Shown here one piece after another: positions 1 through 13,202 of a stretch of 64,000 bases of DNA. The notes beneath the pieces are model-generated. The model worked only from the letters and a program-made list of their open reading frames with translations, had not been told where the DNA came from and searched no databases. The stretch comes from Limnoperna fortunei (lineage: Eukaryota > Mollusca > Bivalvia > Mytilida > Modiolidae): assembly GCA_944474755.1 (NCBI GenBank), contig OX104112.1, forward strand, positions 19,556,460 to 19,620,459. The letters are read 5' to 3'. The stretch's first letter is position 1; each line of letters begins with the position of its first letter. The position numbers and the translations under genes are program-made.

Positions 1-3000
1 ACAGTCATAAATATCTGTACAATAATACATCAACAGCTATAACAAGGAATGTGAAAGTAAGCATCATTTTAACATGACGTTGTTGTTACTTTGTTGTTAT
101 TGACATCACATCAATACTATTTTGTCTTTTCTAAATGTGCCTTCAATAAATACGACGGTTGTCGTCGAAAGGTCGGCAAAATGTTATACATATTAGTTAT
201 GATATATGAAATGAACGAAGCTGTTATTATCTTGCATAAATATAAATCTCGACAAGAGATTTAGATATCAATAGGTATCTTTTTGAACGCATTACATATA
301 AAATAAGTTATGTTTCGTTGTGAACATTTATTGATTACTTTAAATATTGGTTTATTTTTTGTGTAGTTTAAAAATAGCTGCCGATAACAATATACATGGC
401 GTAGTATTTTAAAATTGCAATGTTTGTGGATGCTTCACCTCCTGTTTCAAAGTTTTTCTCAAAATTAAAGTGATCATTTTTTTCGAATAAAACAATTATC
501 AAAGCAAACACAATAGCTGATTCACATCAACAATTACAACTAAACATTTGATAGTTTCTGGCAAAAGTTAATAATATATTGTAACATAATGTTCTTCTCA
601 CAAACTAAAGTCATAAAGGAGTCAGAGCTAAATAAAATACATGTGCCAATTAACTAATTGAGTCTACGAAAATATGCACCTGACCCCTAACTATTTTATC
701 AAATATTTACTTTCACACTAAAACATTTAGTAGACGCCACGATAAAGCGTAATAAATGTTTTATAACTGTTCTAATTGTAAAATTTTAATACAAGTACTT
801 GGTGCATGGAATTGTTCCGAGGGATTGAGCCAAAAGGATGCTGGGAACTTTCACGTGCGGTTGTTGTGGCATTTATAATATGAAGAGCTTACAAGGGATC
901 ATAATGGGCACGATGAAAACACTACTTAAATTTTGAAAGCAAGTAGGGACATTATTCCCGAAACAGAAGTCCCCTCAAACGCAAAATATTGTAAAGATGG
1001 CTGCTAAAATGGTGTTCCCAGTGGCCAATCAATTCAAATCTCCCAGCTGATTGTATACTTGAAAACGTGTTTTTGTTCAACATATAACATCTATAAAAAC
1101 AATATGATTGAAATCCTAAAAAGAGTTTAAACAAATGAAATTTAAGACCAAAAATTTCAATGTGCTAATCATAATGAAGAAAGACTAAATTTATGCCGCT
1201 TCCACAGTTTCGGATATAGCGAACAATATTTAAATGCATGATCTACGAGTGTCACCTGTATATTAATTAAATTATTTTATTTTGAAATTCAACAATTAAG
1301 TGATATTTACCATTTATTCCATGCACATAACACAGGAATAGCGCAACTGCATTCAAGCAAAGACATAAATTCATTTTCCCACACAATTTTGCTGAACTCA
1401 TATGATTGTGTTGATTACTTGTTGTTATTCACCATCAACTTGAAAAAAATACACTTGGTATATTTCTTTAATTCGTGGGTTTTAAACATATATGTAAGAA
1501 TACTTTCTGTTTTGTTGTTGGCTTTGTTTTGCTTCATTTTTCTCTTAACACATTCATGTTATTTCAACCAAATTCTTACAATTCCATATCAAGCAAGTAG
1601 GAAAAAGCAACTTGTATTACAAAAACTACATGCTACGCGATGACATTAAATTAATATAAAATAAAATTAGAGGTTGTGAGTGTATCCAGTAAAACATGAG
1701 GGAAATAACACTCCTAAATATATTAAATCATATTTAAAAACAAAACGCATAAAATGTGTAAAGAAAAGATATGACTGAACATTTGGTCATAACTGGCAGC
1801 CGTTCAGTATAGCAGAAGGGTTCAGTCAGCCACATTCGTGTAATTAATTTCAAGGGAAATGGCAGAGAACCTGGATTCAATATTTTAGATATAATCTTAA
1901 ACTTTCTCACCAACCGCAGCGATCTGAAAACTATCAATGGTTTTGATCTATCTAAATATTGTTACGATCAAATATATAGAATCAGCCACAGTTGCCATAA
2001 TACCTCGGGTTCAGTTGTGCCAGGTTGACTGATCAACCGTATATTAAAGTCAAAAACGCCTATGAATGTTTTTCTGTTATCCAAACACTTGGTTAACAAG
2101 CCAAGTTTTGACCCATTAAATGAAATGCACCAAAACACACGTCAATATAATAACAAAATAATGCGTTATGATTTGTCCCATCGGCAGAAACGTTTAACAA
2201 ATCTATTATAATTATGTGGTTGTGTACACCAGTCATTTAAAACGCTGTCACATTTATTCGCTAAATAAAAAAAAATTCTGAAGCTTTTACCATACATTGG
2301 CAATAAGTGTTTCCGTGTGTGTTGCTATGAGATATAAATGTCTTACTATCTTAAATACCTTCAATAATTATTATGTGTGCAATTGCACATCGTAGATAGA
2401 ATTAATAGTAACGCAAGCTGTTCTCGAATATAACTTCAAATAAAAACGTTACAATCATTTTCGTACATTTATTTTCTGTTAATTTAGTACTTATATGTTC
2501 TTCTTTCAATAATCGAAACGGAAATCAAAATCCTCGGTTTTTCAATGTCACTTTTTACAATAAAAAATGTCCGTGTTAAAGCGTTTGTAATAATATCATA
2601 AACAGCCACACATGATTTGATATTTCTAGTAACTTTTCAACAAAAAGGTTGAAATGTAACTATTGTGATTCATTTATGGTCTTTTATGATCATGATGTGA
2701 CTAAAATCATGTCTGTCATTAATTGCAAACAGTGATAACAAATATGTAGTGACCGTTCGGTCAAAAAGTCACCTACGTACTAACTACGCTTTCAAAAAAA
2801 GAGGTTTTAAAATATTATCGGTTGTGAATTCATGTGGTCTCTCCTGTAGTTACTATATCTTTGGTTGTTGGTTCTGGAGTTTGCCTTTTTCCTCGGACTT
2901 GATTTGTGGATTGTCTTTTTACAGTTTCCTCGGTGTTTAGTGTTTTGTTATTACCTTCATTTCTAACAATACTGTGATCTCCTATTGTTGTACTAGATAC

Positions 3001-3395
3001 CCAAATTACAGAAAAATCCGTACCAACAGCGCTTCAAAGCAGGACCGGAAAAGTGTTATACCAAACATCTTTCGAAGTGCCTAACAACAATTAGGACCTT
3101 TTAACAATACTGTAAAACATGCTATTTCAGCAGCGGCATATATTAAATGCAGCTTTTGAAAATTCCTGATACCTAGACGACATTTTATGGTTAGGGTAAC
3201 TTTCCAAATGTTACAACATTAAAATCTTTGATGTGTTCACAATGTATAATATATCCCTCATAAATTCAGACTTTAGTCAGAGGCTTCCTTTTTGTAGGTA
3301 AAATGGTAAGTATCAAAAGTACCTCGTGAACAGTAATAGCAACACATCTACGAATAGATTCAGCAAAGAAGACATATTTGTTAAGTCATCGTGTA
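1..3395. other. AT-rich non-coding stretch, no gene recognised
   Basis: No reading frame here exceeds about 85 codons, and none shows a recognisable domain or a codon pattern unlike its surroundings. The longest plus-strand frame (1389-1643) is rich in Leu, Phe and Tyr, as expected of AT-rich random sequence. A T/G-rich tract at 2820-2960 looks like the untranslated tail of a retroelement and may belong to the degraded PLE that follows, but I could not align it to another copy in this window. Confidence 0.6.
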
Positions 3396-3399
3396 ACAC

Positions 3400-3548
3400 A
3401 AGCATGTGCCTGAGTGATAACAAATATGAATCTAAATCAGTTATCAGTTTAATGGACATCTTATATGGAGGAGGGATTTTCTATCGGTTTTACAAAGGGG
3501 GAGATTGTGCTATTCTCCTCGCCGATTTGTTTGTATGAGGCTGTTTTC
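3400..3548 (+). pseudogene. Penelope-like element reverse transcriptase relic (palm region)
   Basis: The translation ends in a block reading LLADLFVYEA with minor changes. This matches the same part of the better preserved PLE at about 37840-37905, where the frame reads LLADLF just after the 'QQTVGI' block. The preceding residues (SLMDILYGG) sit where the better copy has 'MLDFLIDNIF'. Only about 50 codons survive and the region between is scrambled. A same-strand piece of PLE C-terminus reappears at 4285-4440, so this is probably the left half of one element split by the LINE fragment between them. The assignment rests on one short conserved block and is moderate at best. Confidence 0.45.
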
Positions 3549-3553
3549 AAAGC

Positions 3554-4230
3554 ACGGCAGTTTATCCCTTGCGCAATTGTAAAAATATTATGACTGCCTT
3601 CTGTAGACTGTCCCTGACTGATGAATCTTTCATACAATCAACTATTCGACAGTGGAACTGTTTAGATCTATCAAACCGTAATGTTAAATCTATATTTAAG
3701 TTTAAATCTAAAGTAAAGAACTTGAGCACACATAGAAGAGTTCCAAAGCACCATGAATATGCTCATCGAAAACTTAATATTTTCCTATCTCAATTAAGAT
3801 GTTCAGCATCAATATTGAATTATGGCCTATACAGGGTACATATTATATCTGATCCATCATGTCGTTGTGAATCTGACCGTGAGGATTCAAATCATTACTT
3901 CTTTGAATGTTCGAAGTATGCTGACATTAAAAATAGATTATTTGAAAACCTTCATTGGCTGCCAATCTACTGCCCAGTAAATTAAGGACTTCTAACATTT
4001 TTCTATATTCATTCTTTTTTCTTTCATTTCCGTTAATATTTGTCATCACATTTTTTGATTTTATCTCGTATGGTTTATGTGTATCAAGCATAATGTAATT
4101 TGTATTGTATTACAAATTTAATATGTTCCACCAATTTAATGCAACATACTTTATACTGGAGAAGACTCCATAAATTTAATTAACTTGTGGCTTTCCCTAT
4201 TTGCATATTTGAGCAAAAAAAATATGTTCA
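3554..4230 (+). pseudogene. Non-LTR retrotransposon (LINE) 3' end: C-terminal fragment of ORF2 plus 3' UTR
   Basis: The open frame at 3569-3985 (138 codons) reads through 'FCRLSLTDESFIQSTIRQWN', then 'RRVPKHHEYAHRKLNIFL', then a Cys/His motif of the form CxCxSDREDxxHYFFEC at about residues 98-115. This order is the usual C-terminal region downstream of the reverse transcriptase in many metazoan LINEs, ending in a zinc-knuckle-like motif. It stops at 3985 and is followed by an AT-rich tail to about 4230. The endonuclease and reverse transcriptase are absent, so the copy is strongly 5'-truncated, as is normal for target-primed insertion. It lies between two same-strand PLE fragments. The open frame suggests moderate age. 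The clade cannot be fixed from this fragment. Confidence 0.75.
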
Positions 4231-4284
4231 AACTAAGGACTATTTAAAAAGACGTTGGCTCAATTCTTGCGTATAGTGTTTAGC

Positions 4285-4440
4285 CTAGTTTAGTGTCTAG
4301 ACCGGACCGGAAGCTTCTGTTGGCAAATAAGCAATTTAAAATGGAATTTGTTGCACCAAGATTGATAGTATCTCTTCAGAAGTTCTAGGGTCGTCCTCAC
4401 AACTTGATTGGTCAACATGGGCCATCTATCTCTTAAATGC
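4285..4440 (+). pseudogene. Penelope-like element C-terminal fragment
   Basis: The DNA from 'tagaccgg' to 'tctctta' aligns base by base, with substitutions, to 38271-38406 of the PLE further along. Both have the series 'tgttgcacc/tgttgtacc', 'cagaagttct', 'ggtcg', 'cacaacttgat/cacgacttaat'. In the other copy this encodes the end of the protein with a Lys-Phe-Tyr-Gly-Arg-His-His block. Here the frame is broken by stops. Together with the relic at 3400-3548 it probably represents one plus-strand PLE interrupted by the LINE fragment. Confidence 0.6.
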
Positions 4441-4631
4441 AACCAGTCATTTTTTCTTAGCCACAGAGAGGTTTTCATATTTCTTATATGATATAACTTT
4501 TTCATATATATTACTATCTAAAACAGCAAGGAATCCGACCGAACAACACGAACCGGATATATCCAAACACATGTACAAATAAAAAAAGTATAGAAAAGAA
4601 AAACACAAAAACTGAAAGTGAGTAGTCCCCA

Positions 4632-4643
4632 CCCCCCCCCCCC
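4632..4643. repeat. Poly-C run of 12
   Basis: An uninterrupted run of cytosines in an otherwise AT-rich stretch lies between two PLE fragments of opposite orientation. Simple homopolymer; exact length may be unreliable. Confidence 0.8.
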
Positions 4644-4689
4644 GCCAAAAAAAATGAGTGCAGTCAATGGCTCCGGACGAGCAAGCAGT

Positions 4690-5110
4690 GCCTTCATCTC
4701 ACTACAGTTACTCATTGTCATGTCTAAGAAAAAGTCAAATTCAAGATTAGGAAAGACTACGTATTACTGAGCGAAAAATACGATCGTATTAAAGAGATTG
4801 ATTTCCCATAACAATTTACTAAGTCATGGTGAAGACCATATCAACCAAAATACAACAAACCCTTGTTTGAGTAGATTCGCAGATAATCAGAAAATCGGAT
4901 TGCAGGATCTAAAATAACGTATAAGTCGTGAAGTGGACACACCAAACGCTGAAACTGATGGAATGTTGCTATCGATGAACGGAAAGTTGACAATCGGAAA
5001 GTTGAAGTCATCACGTTTTGTCGTAGAGTCTAGTTTGTAGCTTTCTCGATTCTATTTCTAGAATTGTGTCTTTGTAACGGACTTTAGTTTGTGAGTGAGT
5101 CGCCGGAGTT
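4690..5110 (-). pseudogene. Penelope-like element C-terminus and start of 3' repeat, minus strand
   Basis: The reverse complement matches 38270-38500. Shared blocks, read on the plus strand here, include 'acaacaaacccttgtttgag', 'ataacgtataagt' and 'gtcatcacg', followed at lower coordinates by 'actcattgtc' from the start of the pLTR-like repeat. The same blocks occur in the minus-strand PLE at 30725-31795. No open frame remains. It faces the plus-strand fragment at 4285-4440 tail to tail, about 250 bases away. Confidence 0.6.
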
Positions 5111-6785
5111 TACACATTGATAATTTCCTAAAACCCAGTGTTTAATCCTATAATATGTGTATGCATGTCTCCTATGTAATACTTTAGTACATATGATTTA
5201 ATGCGAGGGTTCAATGTAATTTATACATTCTGATTTCAGTCTATTATTGCCTAAAATCAGCCAACACTTTCCTACAAATAAACCGCTTAAAATGTCTTCA
5301 CAATTGGTAAATGTTGGCTAACCTACCAAACAATTCTGTTGTATTAATTTGCAAACGTCTAAGGACAACATTTTTTCTCGTATAAGACTGTGTATTGTTA
5401 CGAATTACCTTATTGGATTTAAATAGATGACAAACTTGCTTGAAGACAAAGGTCTCGTTGCATCTTTAATATTTCTACTTGTCAGTATATTTGTTATGCA
5501 GATTTCATATAATATTACTTGGACTATACTGGAGAAAGCCATGACCATTACACGAGAAAGACTATATTGACTCATTGTAGTGAATAACATTAGACAACCA
5601 GTCATTGACGGTAATGTCACGAAAGTAGTCTGAATATCAATGAAGTGTGAAGCTTTCTAATAAAACGATGTCTGAAGGAGACCCTTATCATGGCAATCAA
5701 TCTTTTTTTAAGTTTTCCTATGTGAGATGTTATAGGATAAAACACTGTTTTTGAGGAAATTATCAATGTGTTTAATCAATATAATTCTCACAAAAAATCG
5801 TTGCAATTTTTAAAGTTGCACATACAGTTACAGAAACCTTACAGAAAACTCCAAAATGTGCATTTGCGAGACAACGTAGGAATACAAATACAAAGCATAG
5901 TACCGAAGAAATATCGGTTTAGTAGATATTAGAAAAAAGCAACAAAAACCTAATTTTTACTCCTATTATATTTTATTTGAAATATTAATCGATTTAATTA
6001 GAAATCATTGCGATAGAAAAAAACATTGTTCCCTCTCCCTAGAAGGCAGTCATCTGGATTACATTGGATACTGAAAGTAATCCAGTCAGGGAAAATATTT
6101 AATAATTATCAGAGATGACGTAATTAAAGTGTTTACCCAATCAAACACTATATACATTTTATCATCAATAGAATTATTAGATAATATTAACTCTGATAAG
6201 AAAAAGCTAAATTAAGTCTTGAAATAGATTTTAACGTCCTTTAAAAAAAAATCTTCTTATTATAATAACGTTTTCGTAAATTGATGCTACTTGTATTCAA
6301 GTATATCTAGTAAGTGAAAGAGCCCATTATTTTTATCACAAAGTGTAATGTTGAATGATAATGAAACTTCAGCCTAACTTAGCAATAATCAAAGTATTTC
6401 AAATAATAAATACATTTATTGAACAGGATCAATGCAATACTATAATCATCTAATTAACACATGTGATAATATAATTTATTGAACTTACCCTCAAAATAAA
6501 CCCATTCGCTGTATTTTTTTTTCTTTGGCGGTTTTAAAAGATTAGTTTGATGTAAAACTCTAGATACGATGTATAAAATAGCAACACAACGATAAGAAAG
6601 TGTTCCTATTATGAAGTGTTTTCGGAAAATCGTTGTAACGTTGGATGAAGAAAGATCATGTATGCACAATTTAAAACAACTAATAAATATATAATATTTT
6701 TTTGGTGGGGTGAGTGTGATTTGTTTGGCAAAGGTTGAGCAAATAAACATTAAATGTAGATTCTTATCATTATGACCTGTCGTTT
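5111..6785. other. AT-rich non-coding stretch
   Basis: No recognisable gene or repeat. The longest frame (minus strand, 6454-6807, 117 codons) runs into the edge of the minisatellite, has no domain and is Lys/Phe/Ile-rich, as AT-rich sequence produces by chance. Confidence 0.6.
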
Positions 6786-7157
6786 TTGTTGAACATTTGT
6801 TACTCAAACCAAACGCATTATTGAAGACATGTCACCCAATCCAAACGCATTATTGTAGTCATATCACCCAATCAAAACGGATTATTGTTGACATATCACA
6901 CAATCAAAACTCATGATTGAGACTTGTTACAGAAACGAATGCATTATTGTATACTAGTCAACAAATTCGAACACATTTATTCTAGACACGTCACCTTATC
7001 CAAACGCATAATTGCAGACATGTCACCCAATCCAAGCGCATTATTGCAGACATGTCACCAATTCAAGAGCATTAAAGCAGACATGTCATCCAAATTCGAA
7101 CATATTTAAGGAACACTTGTCATCCAATCCATACACGATATTGTAGACATGTCACCC

Positions 7158-7169
7158 AACCCCAGCTCA
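7158..7169. repeat. Target-site duplication, left copy
   Basis: The sequence aaccccagctca immediately precedes the SINE and is repeated exactly at 7434-7445 after its tail. An uninterrupted paralogous site, one base different, occurs at 9330-9341. Confidence 0.93.
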
Positions 7170-7433
7170 GGGCCTCGGTGGCCGAGTGGTCAAGGTAGTT
7201 CGTCTACTATTGATCACGTGGTCTGTCAACACTGAGATTGCGGGTTCGATTCTCACTGCAGGCAGGGTGTACTCGACTCCAATCTTAATTGACAAGAATT
7301 GCCAGTTTTCCTACCGCAGGTCGGGGGTTCTCTCCGGGTACTCCGGCTTCCTCCCCCAATAAAAACTGGACGCCATGAAATAGCTGAAAAATTGCTGAAA
7401 GTGGCGTTAAAACACCATTCAAACAAAACAAAC
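7170..7433 (+). mobile_element. tRNA-derived SINE, full-length, 264 bp
   Basis: The head resembles a Ser/Leu-type tRNA gene, with an A box (tggccgagtgg, 7179-7189) and a B box (ggttcgattct, 7243-7253), the two internal RNA polymerase III promoter elements. A body follows with 'ctccgggtactccggcttcc', a motif I associate with conserved-domain SINEs of molluscs and other invertebrates, though the superfamily name is uncertain. The 3' end is an A/C-rich tail (caaacaaaacaaac). It is flanked by perfect 12-bp target-site duplications. SINEs encode nothing and are mobilised by a LINE partner. An apparently identical 3' portion lies at 60676-60800, so the family was active recently. Confidence 0.93.
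7179..7253 (+). promoter_or_regulatory. Internal Pol III promoter (A and B boxes) of the SINE
   Basis: The A box at 7179-7189 fits TRGCNNAGYGG and the B box at 7243-7253 fits GGTTCGANTCY, about 54 bases apart. That spacing suits a tRNA with a long variable arm. Whether it is transcribed is unknown. Confidence 0.8.
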
Positions 7434-7445
7434 AACCCCAGCTCA
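7434..7445. repeat. Target-site duplication, right copy
   Basis: Exact repeat of 7158-7169. The minisatellite sequence resumes directly after it. Confidence 0.93.
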
Positions 7446-10439
7446 TTTTTGAGACTTGTTACCCAAGTGAATGAATTATTGTAGACATGTCACACAATAC
7501 AGACATATTTATTCCAGACATGTTAGCCAATCGTAACGCAATAATCTAAACAGACCACTCAAACCAAACGCTTCATGTAGACATGTCACCAATCCAAACA
7601 CATTAAAGGTGTACAAGTTACCCGATCCAAACACATTATTGTATACATTTCACCGAATCCAAACGAATTATTGCAGATATGTCAGCCCATCCAAACGCAT
7701 TATTGCAAATATGTCTTCCAATCCAAACGCATTTTCGTAGTCATGTCACCCAATCCGAACACATTTAAGGTAGGAATGTCACCCAATCTGAACACATTTA
7801 AGGTAGGCATGTCACCCAATCCAAACGCATTATTGTATACATTTCACCCAATCCAAACGAATTATTGCACACATGTCATCCAATCCAAGCACAATATTGT
7901 AGACATGTCAATCGCATTACTGCAGACATGTCAGCCAGTCCAAACACATTATTGTACATGTCACCCAATCCAAACGCTTCATTGTAGTCATGTCACACAA
8001 ACCAAACACACTGAAGGTAGACATGTCACCGGATCCAAACGGGTAATTGTAGACACGTCACTCTTTTTGAGATTGTTATCAAAGCAAATGAATTATTGTA
8101 GAAATGTCACGCAATACGGACAAATTTAATGTAGACATTTTAGCCAATCGTAACGCAATAATCTAAACAGGTTATTGTAGACACGTCACTCAAATCAAAC
8201 GCTTCATGTAGACATGGCACCCAATACAAACACATTTAAGGTAGACATGATACCCGATCCAAACGCATTATTGCAGACATGTCACCCAATCCAAACGAAT
8301 TATTGCAGATATGTCACCCAATCCAAACGCATTATTGTAGACATGTCACCCAATCCAAAGGCATTATTGTAGACATGTCACCCAATCCAAACTCATTATT
8401 GTACACATGTCACCCAATCCAAACGAATTATTGCAGACATGTCAACCAATCCAAACGCATTATTGTATACATGTCATCCAATCCAAATTAACTATTGTAG
8501 ACATGTCACCCAATCCAAATATATTATTGAAGACATGTCACCCAATCCAAATATATTATTGTAGACATGTCACCCAATCCAAACATATTATTGTAGACAT
8601 GTCACCTAATCCAAATTAATTATTGTAGACATGTCACCCAATCCAAACATATTATTGTAGACATGTCACCCAATCCAAATTAATTATTGTAGACATGTCA
8701 CCCAATCTAAACGAATTATTGCAGACATGTCAGCCAATCCAAACGCATTATTGTATACATGTCATCCAATCCAAATTAATTATTGTCGACATGTCACCCA
8801 ATCCAAATATATTATTGTAGACATGTCACCCAATCCAAATTAATTATTGTATACATTTCACCCAATCCAAACATATTATTGTAGACATGTAATCCAATCC
8901 AAATTAATTATTGTAGACATGTCACCCAATACAAACACATTGTAGTAGACATGTCAGTCAATCCAAACGCATTATTGCAGACATGTCACCCAATCCCGCG
9001 CAATATTGTACACATGTCAGCCAATCCAAACGCATTATTGTAGACATGTCACCCAATCCAAGCGCAATATTGCAGACATGTCATCCAATCCAAACACATT
9101 ATTGTAGACATGGCAGACAATCCAAACGCATTATTGTAGACATCTCACCCAATCCAAACACATTCTTGTAGACAATCCAAACACATTCTGTAAGTCACTC
9201 AATCCAAACGCTTCATAGTTGTCATGTCACCCAAACAGAACACACCTAAGGTAGACATGTCACCTGACCCAAACGGGTTATTGTAGACACGCCACTCAAT
9301 AGGAACGCTTCATTTTAGACATGTCACCCAACCCCAACTCATTTTTGAGACTTGTTATCCAAGCGAATGAATTATTGTAGAAATGTCACACAATACGGAC
9401 AAATTTATTGTAGACATTTTAGCCAAGCGTAACGCGATAATATAAACAGGTCATTGTAGACACGTCACTCAAATGAAACGCTTCATACATACATGTCACC
9501 CAATCCAAATACATTATTGTAGACATGTCACCCATTCCGAACGTAACATTACATACATGTCTACCAATCCAAACGCATTTTTGTAGTCATGTCATCCAAT
9601 CCCAACGCAATATTATACACATGTCAGCCAATCAAAAGCATTATTATAAACATGGCAGCCAATCCAAACCAATTATTGTTGAAATCTCACCCAATCCAAA
9701 CACATTTTTGTAGACAATCCATACACATTCTTATAATCGGATTATTGTAGACACGTCACTGAATCCAAACGTTTCTTTGTAGTCATGTCACCCAAACCGA
9801 ACACATTTAAGGTAGATATGTCACCGGATCCAAACGGTTATTGTAGACGTCACTCAAACACAAACTCATCATTGTAGACATGTCAACCAATCCGAACACA
9901 TTTAAAATAGACATCTCACCCGATGTAAACACATTATTGTAGACTTGCTACCCAATCCAACCGAATTATTGCAGACAGGTCAGACAAACCAAACGCATTA
10001 TTGTGCACACGTTAATCAACATAAACGCTTCATTGCAGACATGTCAGCCTATCCAAACGCATTATTGTCGACAATTCACCCAATCCAAACGCATTATTGT
10101 AGACACGTTACCCAGGCCAATCGAACACATTATTGTAGACATGTCACCAAATGCTTACACATTATTGTAGACATGTCAACCAATCCAAACGATTTATTGT
10201 AGACATGTCACCCCATTGAAACACATTATTGTAGACATGTCATCCAATCCAATCTAATTATTACAGACAGGTCACACAAGTCAAACGCATTATTGTTGAC
10301 ATATCAGCCAATCAATAAACAATATTGCAGACATGTCACCCAATCCAAACACATTATTGTAGACATGTTACCCGATCCAACACATTATTGTAGACATGTC
10401 ATCCGATTCAAACACATTATTGTAGACATCTCATCCAAC

Positions 10440-13202
10440 CCATTCGAATTATTGCAGACAGGTCTGACAAGCTAAACGCGTTATTGTATACATATCACCC
10501 AATCAATAAGCAACATTGCAGACATGTCACCCAATCCAAACGCATTATTGTAGACGTGTTAACCGATCCAACACATTATTGTCGACATGTCACCCAATCA
10601 AAACACATTATTGTAGACATGTCATCCAATCCATTCGAGTTATTGCAGACAGGTCAGACAAGCCAAACGCATTATTGTATACATATCAGCCAATCAATAA
10701 GAAACATTGCAGACATGTCCCCCTATCCAAACGCATTATTGTAGACATGTTACCCGATCCAACACATTATTGTAGACATGTCACCCGATCCAAACACATT
10801 ATTGTACACATATCACCCAATCCAAACGCATTATTGTATACATATCAGCCAATCAATAAGCAATATTGCAGGCATGTCACCCAATTTAAACGCATTATTG
10901 TAAACATGTCACCCAATCTAAACTCATTATTGTAGACATGTCAACCGATCCAACACCTAATTGTAGACATGTCACCCGATCCAAACACATTATTGTAGAC
11001 ATGTCACCCGATCCAACACATTATTATAGACATGTCACCCAATCCATTCGAATTATTGCAGACTGGTCTGACAAGCCAAACACATTATTGCATACCTATC
11101 AGCCAATCATTAAGCAATATTGCTGACATGTCACCCGATCCAAACGCATTATTGCAGATATGTCACCCAATCCAACACATTATTGTAAACATGTCACCCT
11201 TTCTAAACTCATTATTGTAGACATGTCAACCGATCCAACACCTAATTGTAGACATGTCACCCAATCTAAACTCATTATTGTAGACATGTCAACCGATCCA
11301 ACACCTAATTGTAGACATGCCAACCGATCAAAATACATTATTGTAGACATGTCATCCAATCCATTCGAATTATTGCAGACTGGTCTGACAAGCTAAACGA
11401 ATTATTGTATACATATCAGCCAATCAATAAGCAACATTGCAGACATGTCACCCAATCCAAACGCATTATTGTAGACGTGTTAACCGATCCAACACATTAT
11501 TGTAGACATGTCACCCAATCAAAACACATTATTGTAGACATGTCATCCAATCCATTCGAGTTATTGCAGACAGGTCAGACAAGCCAAACGCATTATTGTA
11601 TACATATCAGCCAATCAATAAGAAACATTGCAGACATGTCCCCCTATCCAAACGCATTATTGTAGACATGTTACCCGATCCAACACATTATTGTAGACAT
11701 GTCACCCGATCCAAACACATTATTGTACACATATCACCCAATCCAAACGCATTATTGTATACATATCAGCCAATCAATAAGCAATATTGCAGGCATGTCA
11801 CCCAATTTAAACGCATTATTGTAAACATGTCACCCAATCTAAACTCATTATTGTAGACATGTCAACCGATCCAACACCTAATTGTAGACATGTCACCCGA
11901 TCCAAACACATTATTGTAGACATGTCACCCGATCCAACACATTATTATAGACATGTCACCCAATCCATTCGAATTATTGCAGACTGGTCTGACAAGCCAA
12001 ACACATTATTGCATACCTATCAGCCAATCATTAAGCAATATTGCTGACATGTCACCCGATCCAAACGCATTATTGCAGATATGTCACCCAATCCAACACA
12101 TTATTGTAAACATGTCACCCTTTCTAAACTCATTATTGTAGACATGTCAACCGATCCAACACCTAATTGTAGACATGTCACCCAATCTAAACTCATTATT
12201 GTAGACATGTCAACCGATCCAACACCTAATTGTAGACATGCCAACCGATCAAAATACATTATTGTAGACATGTCATCCAATCCATTCGAATTATTGCAGA
12301 CTGGTCTGACAAGCTAAACGAATTATTGTATACATATCAGCCAATCAATAAGCAACATTGCAGACATGTCACCCAATCCAAACGCATTATTGTAGACGTG
12401 TTAACCGATCCAACACATTATTGTAGACATGTCACCCAATCAAAACACATTATTGTAGACATGTCATCCAATCCATTCGAGTTATTGCAGACAGGTCAGA
12501 CAAGCCAAACGCATTATTGTATACATATCAGCCAATCAATAAGAAACATTGCAGACATGTCCCCCTATCCAAACGCATTATTGTAGACATGTTACCCGAT
12601 CCAACACATTATTGTAGACATGTCACCCGATCCAAACACATTATTGTACACATATCACCCAATCCAAACGCATTATTGTATACATATCAGCCAATCAATA
12701 AGCAATATTGCAGGCATGTCACCCAATTTAAACGCATTATTGTAAACATGTCACCCAATCTAAACTCATTATTGTAGACATGTCAACCGATCCAACACCT
12801 AATTGTAGACATGTCACCCGATCCAAACACATTATTGTAGACATGTCACCCGATCCAACACATTATTATAGACATGTCACCCAATCCATTCGAATTATTG
12901 CAGACTGGTCTGACAAGCCAAACACATTATTGCATACCTATCAGCCAATCATTAAGCAATATTGCTGACATGTCACCCGATCCAAACGCATTATTGCAGA
13001 TATGTCACCCAATCCAACACATTATTGTAAACATGTCACCCTTTCTAAACTCATTATTGTAGACATGTCAACCGATCCAACACCTAATTGTAGACATGTC
13101 ACCCAATCCAAACACATTATTGTAGACATGTCACCCGATCCAACACATTATTGTAAACATGTCACCCAATCTAAACTCATTATTGTAGACATGTCAACCG
13201 AT
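10440..13202. repeat. 921-bp higher-order repeats within the minisatellite (three copies plus a partial fourth)
   Basis: Distinctive monomer variants recur at exact 921-base steps. The frames starting at 10484, 11405 and 12326 encode the same 86 residues, with one His/Gln change in the first. Those at 10938, 11859 and 12780, and those at 11160, 12081 and 13002, follow the same spacing. Copies two and three look almost identical and copy one carries a few differences. In the third copy two extra monomers (63 bp, near 13100-13160) push the next marker from 13247 to 13310. A partial fourth copy runs to about 13650. Each higher-order unit is about 29 monomers. This indicates recent amplification by unequal exchange or rolling-circle-like copying. 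Such near-identity also makes the region prone to assembly error. Confidence 0.95.

Noticed and set aside
7170..7260. tRNA-Ser/Leu gene
   Set aside because: It is the head of a SINE with a body, tail and target duplications. The same head occurs degraded at 20145 and 34503.
7671..8129. 152-codon frame as a repetitive protein gene
   Set aside because: The frame is made of the 32-bp monomer, equivalent frames appear in all three phases, and stops depend only on a tag/cag variant. There is no start context, signal or splice structure.
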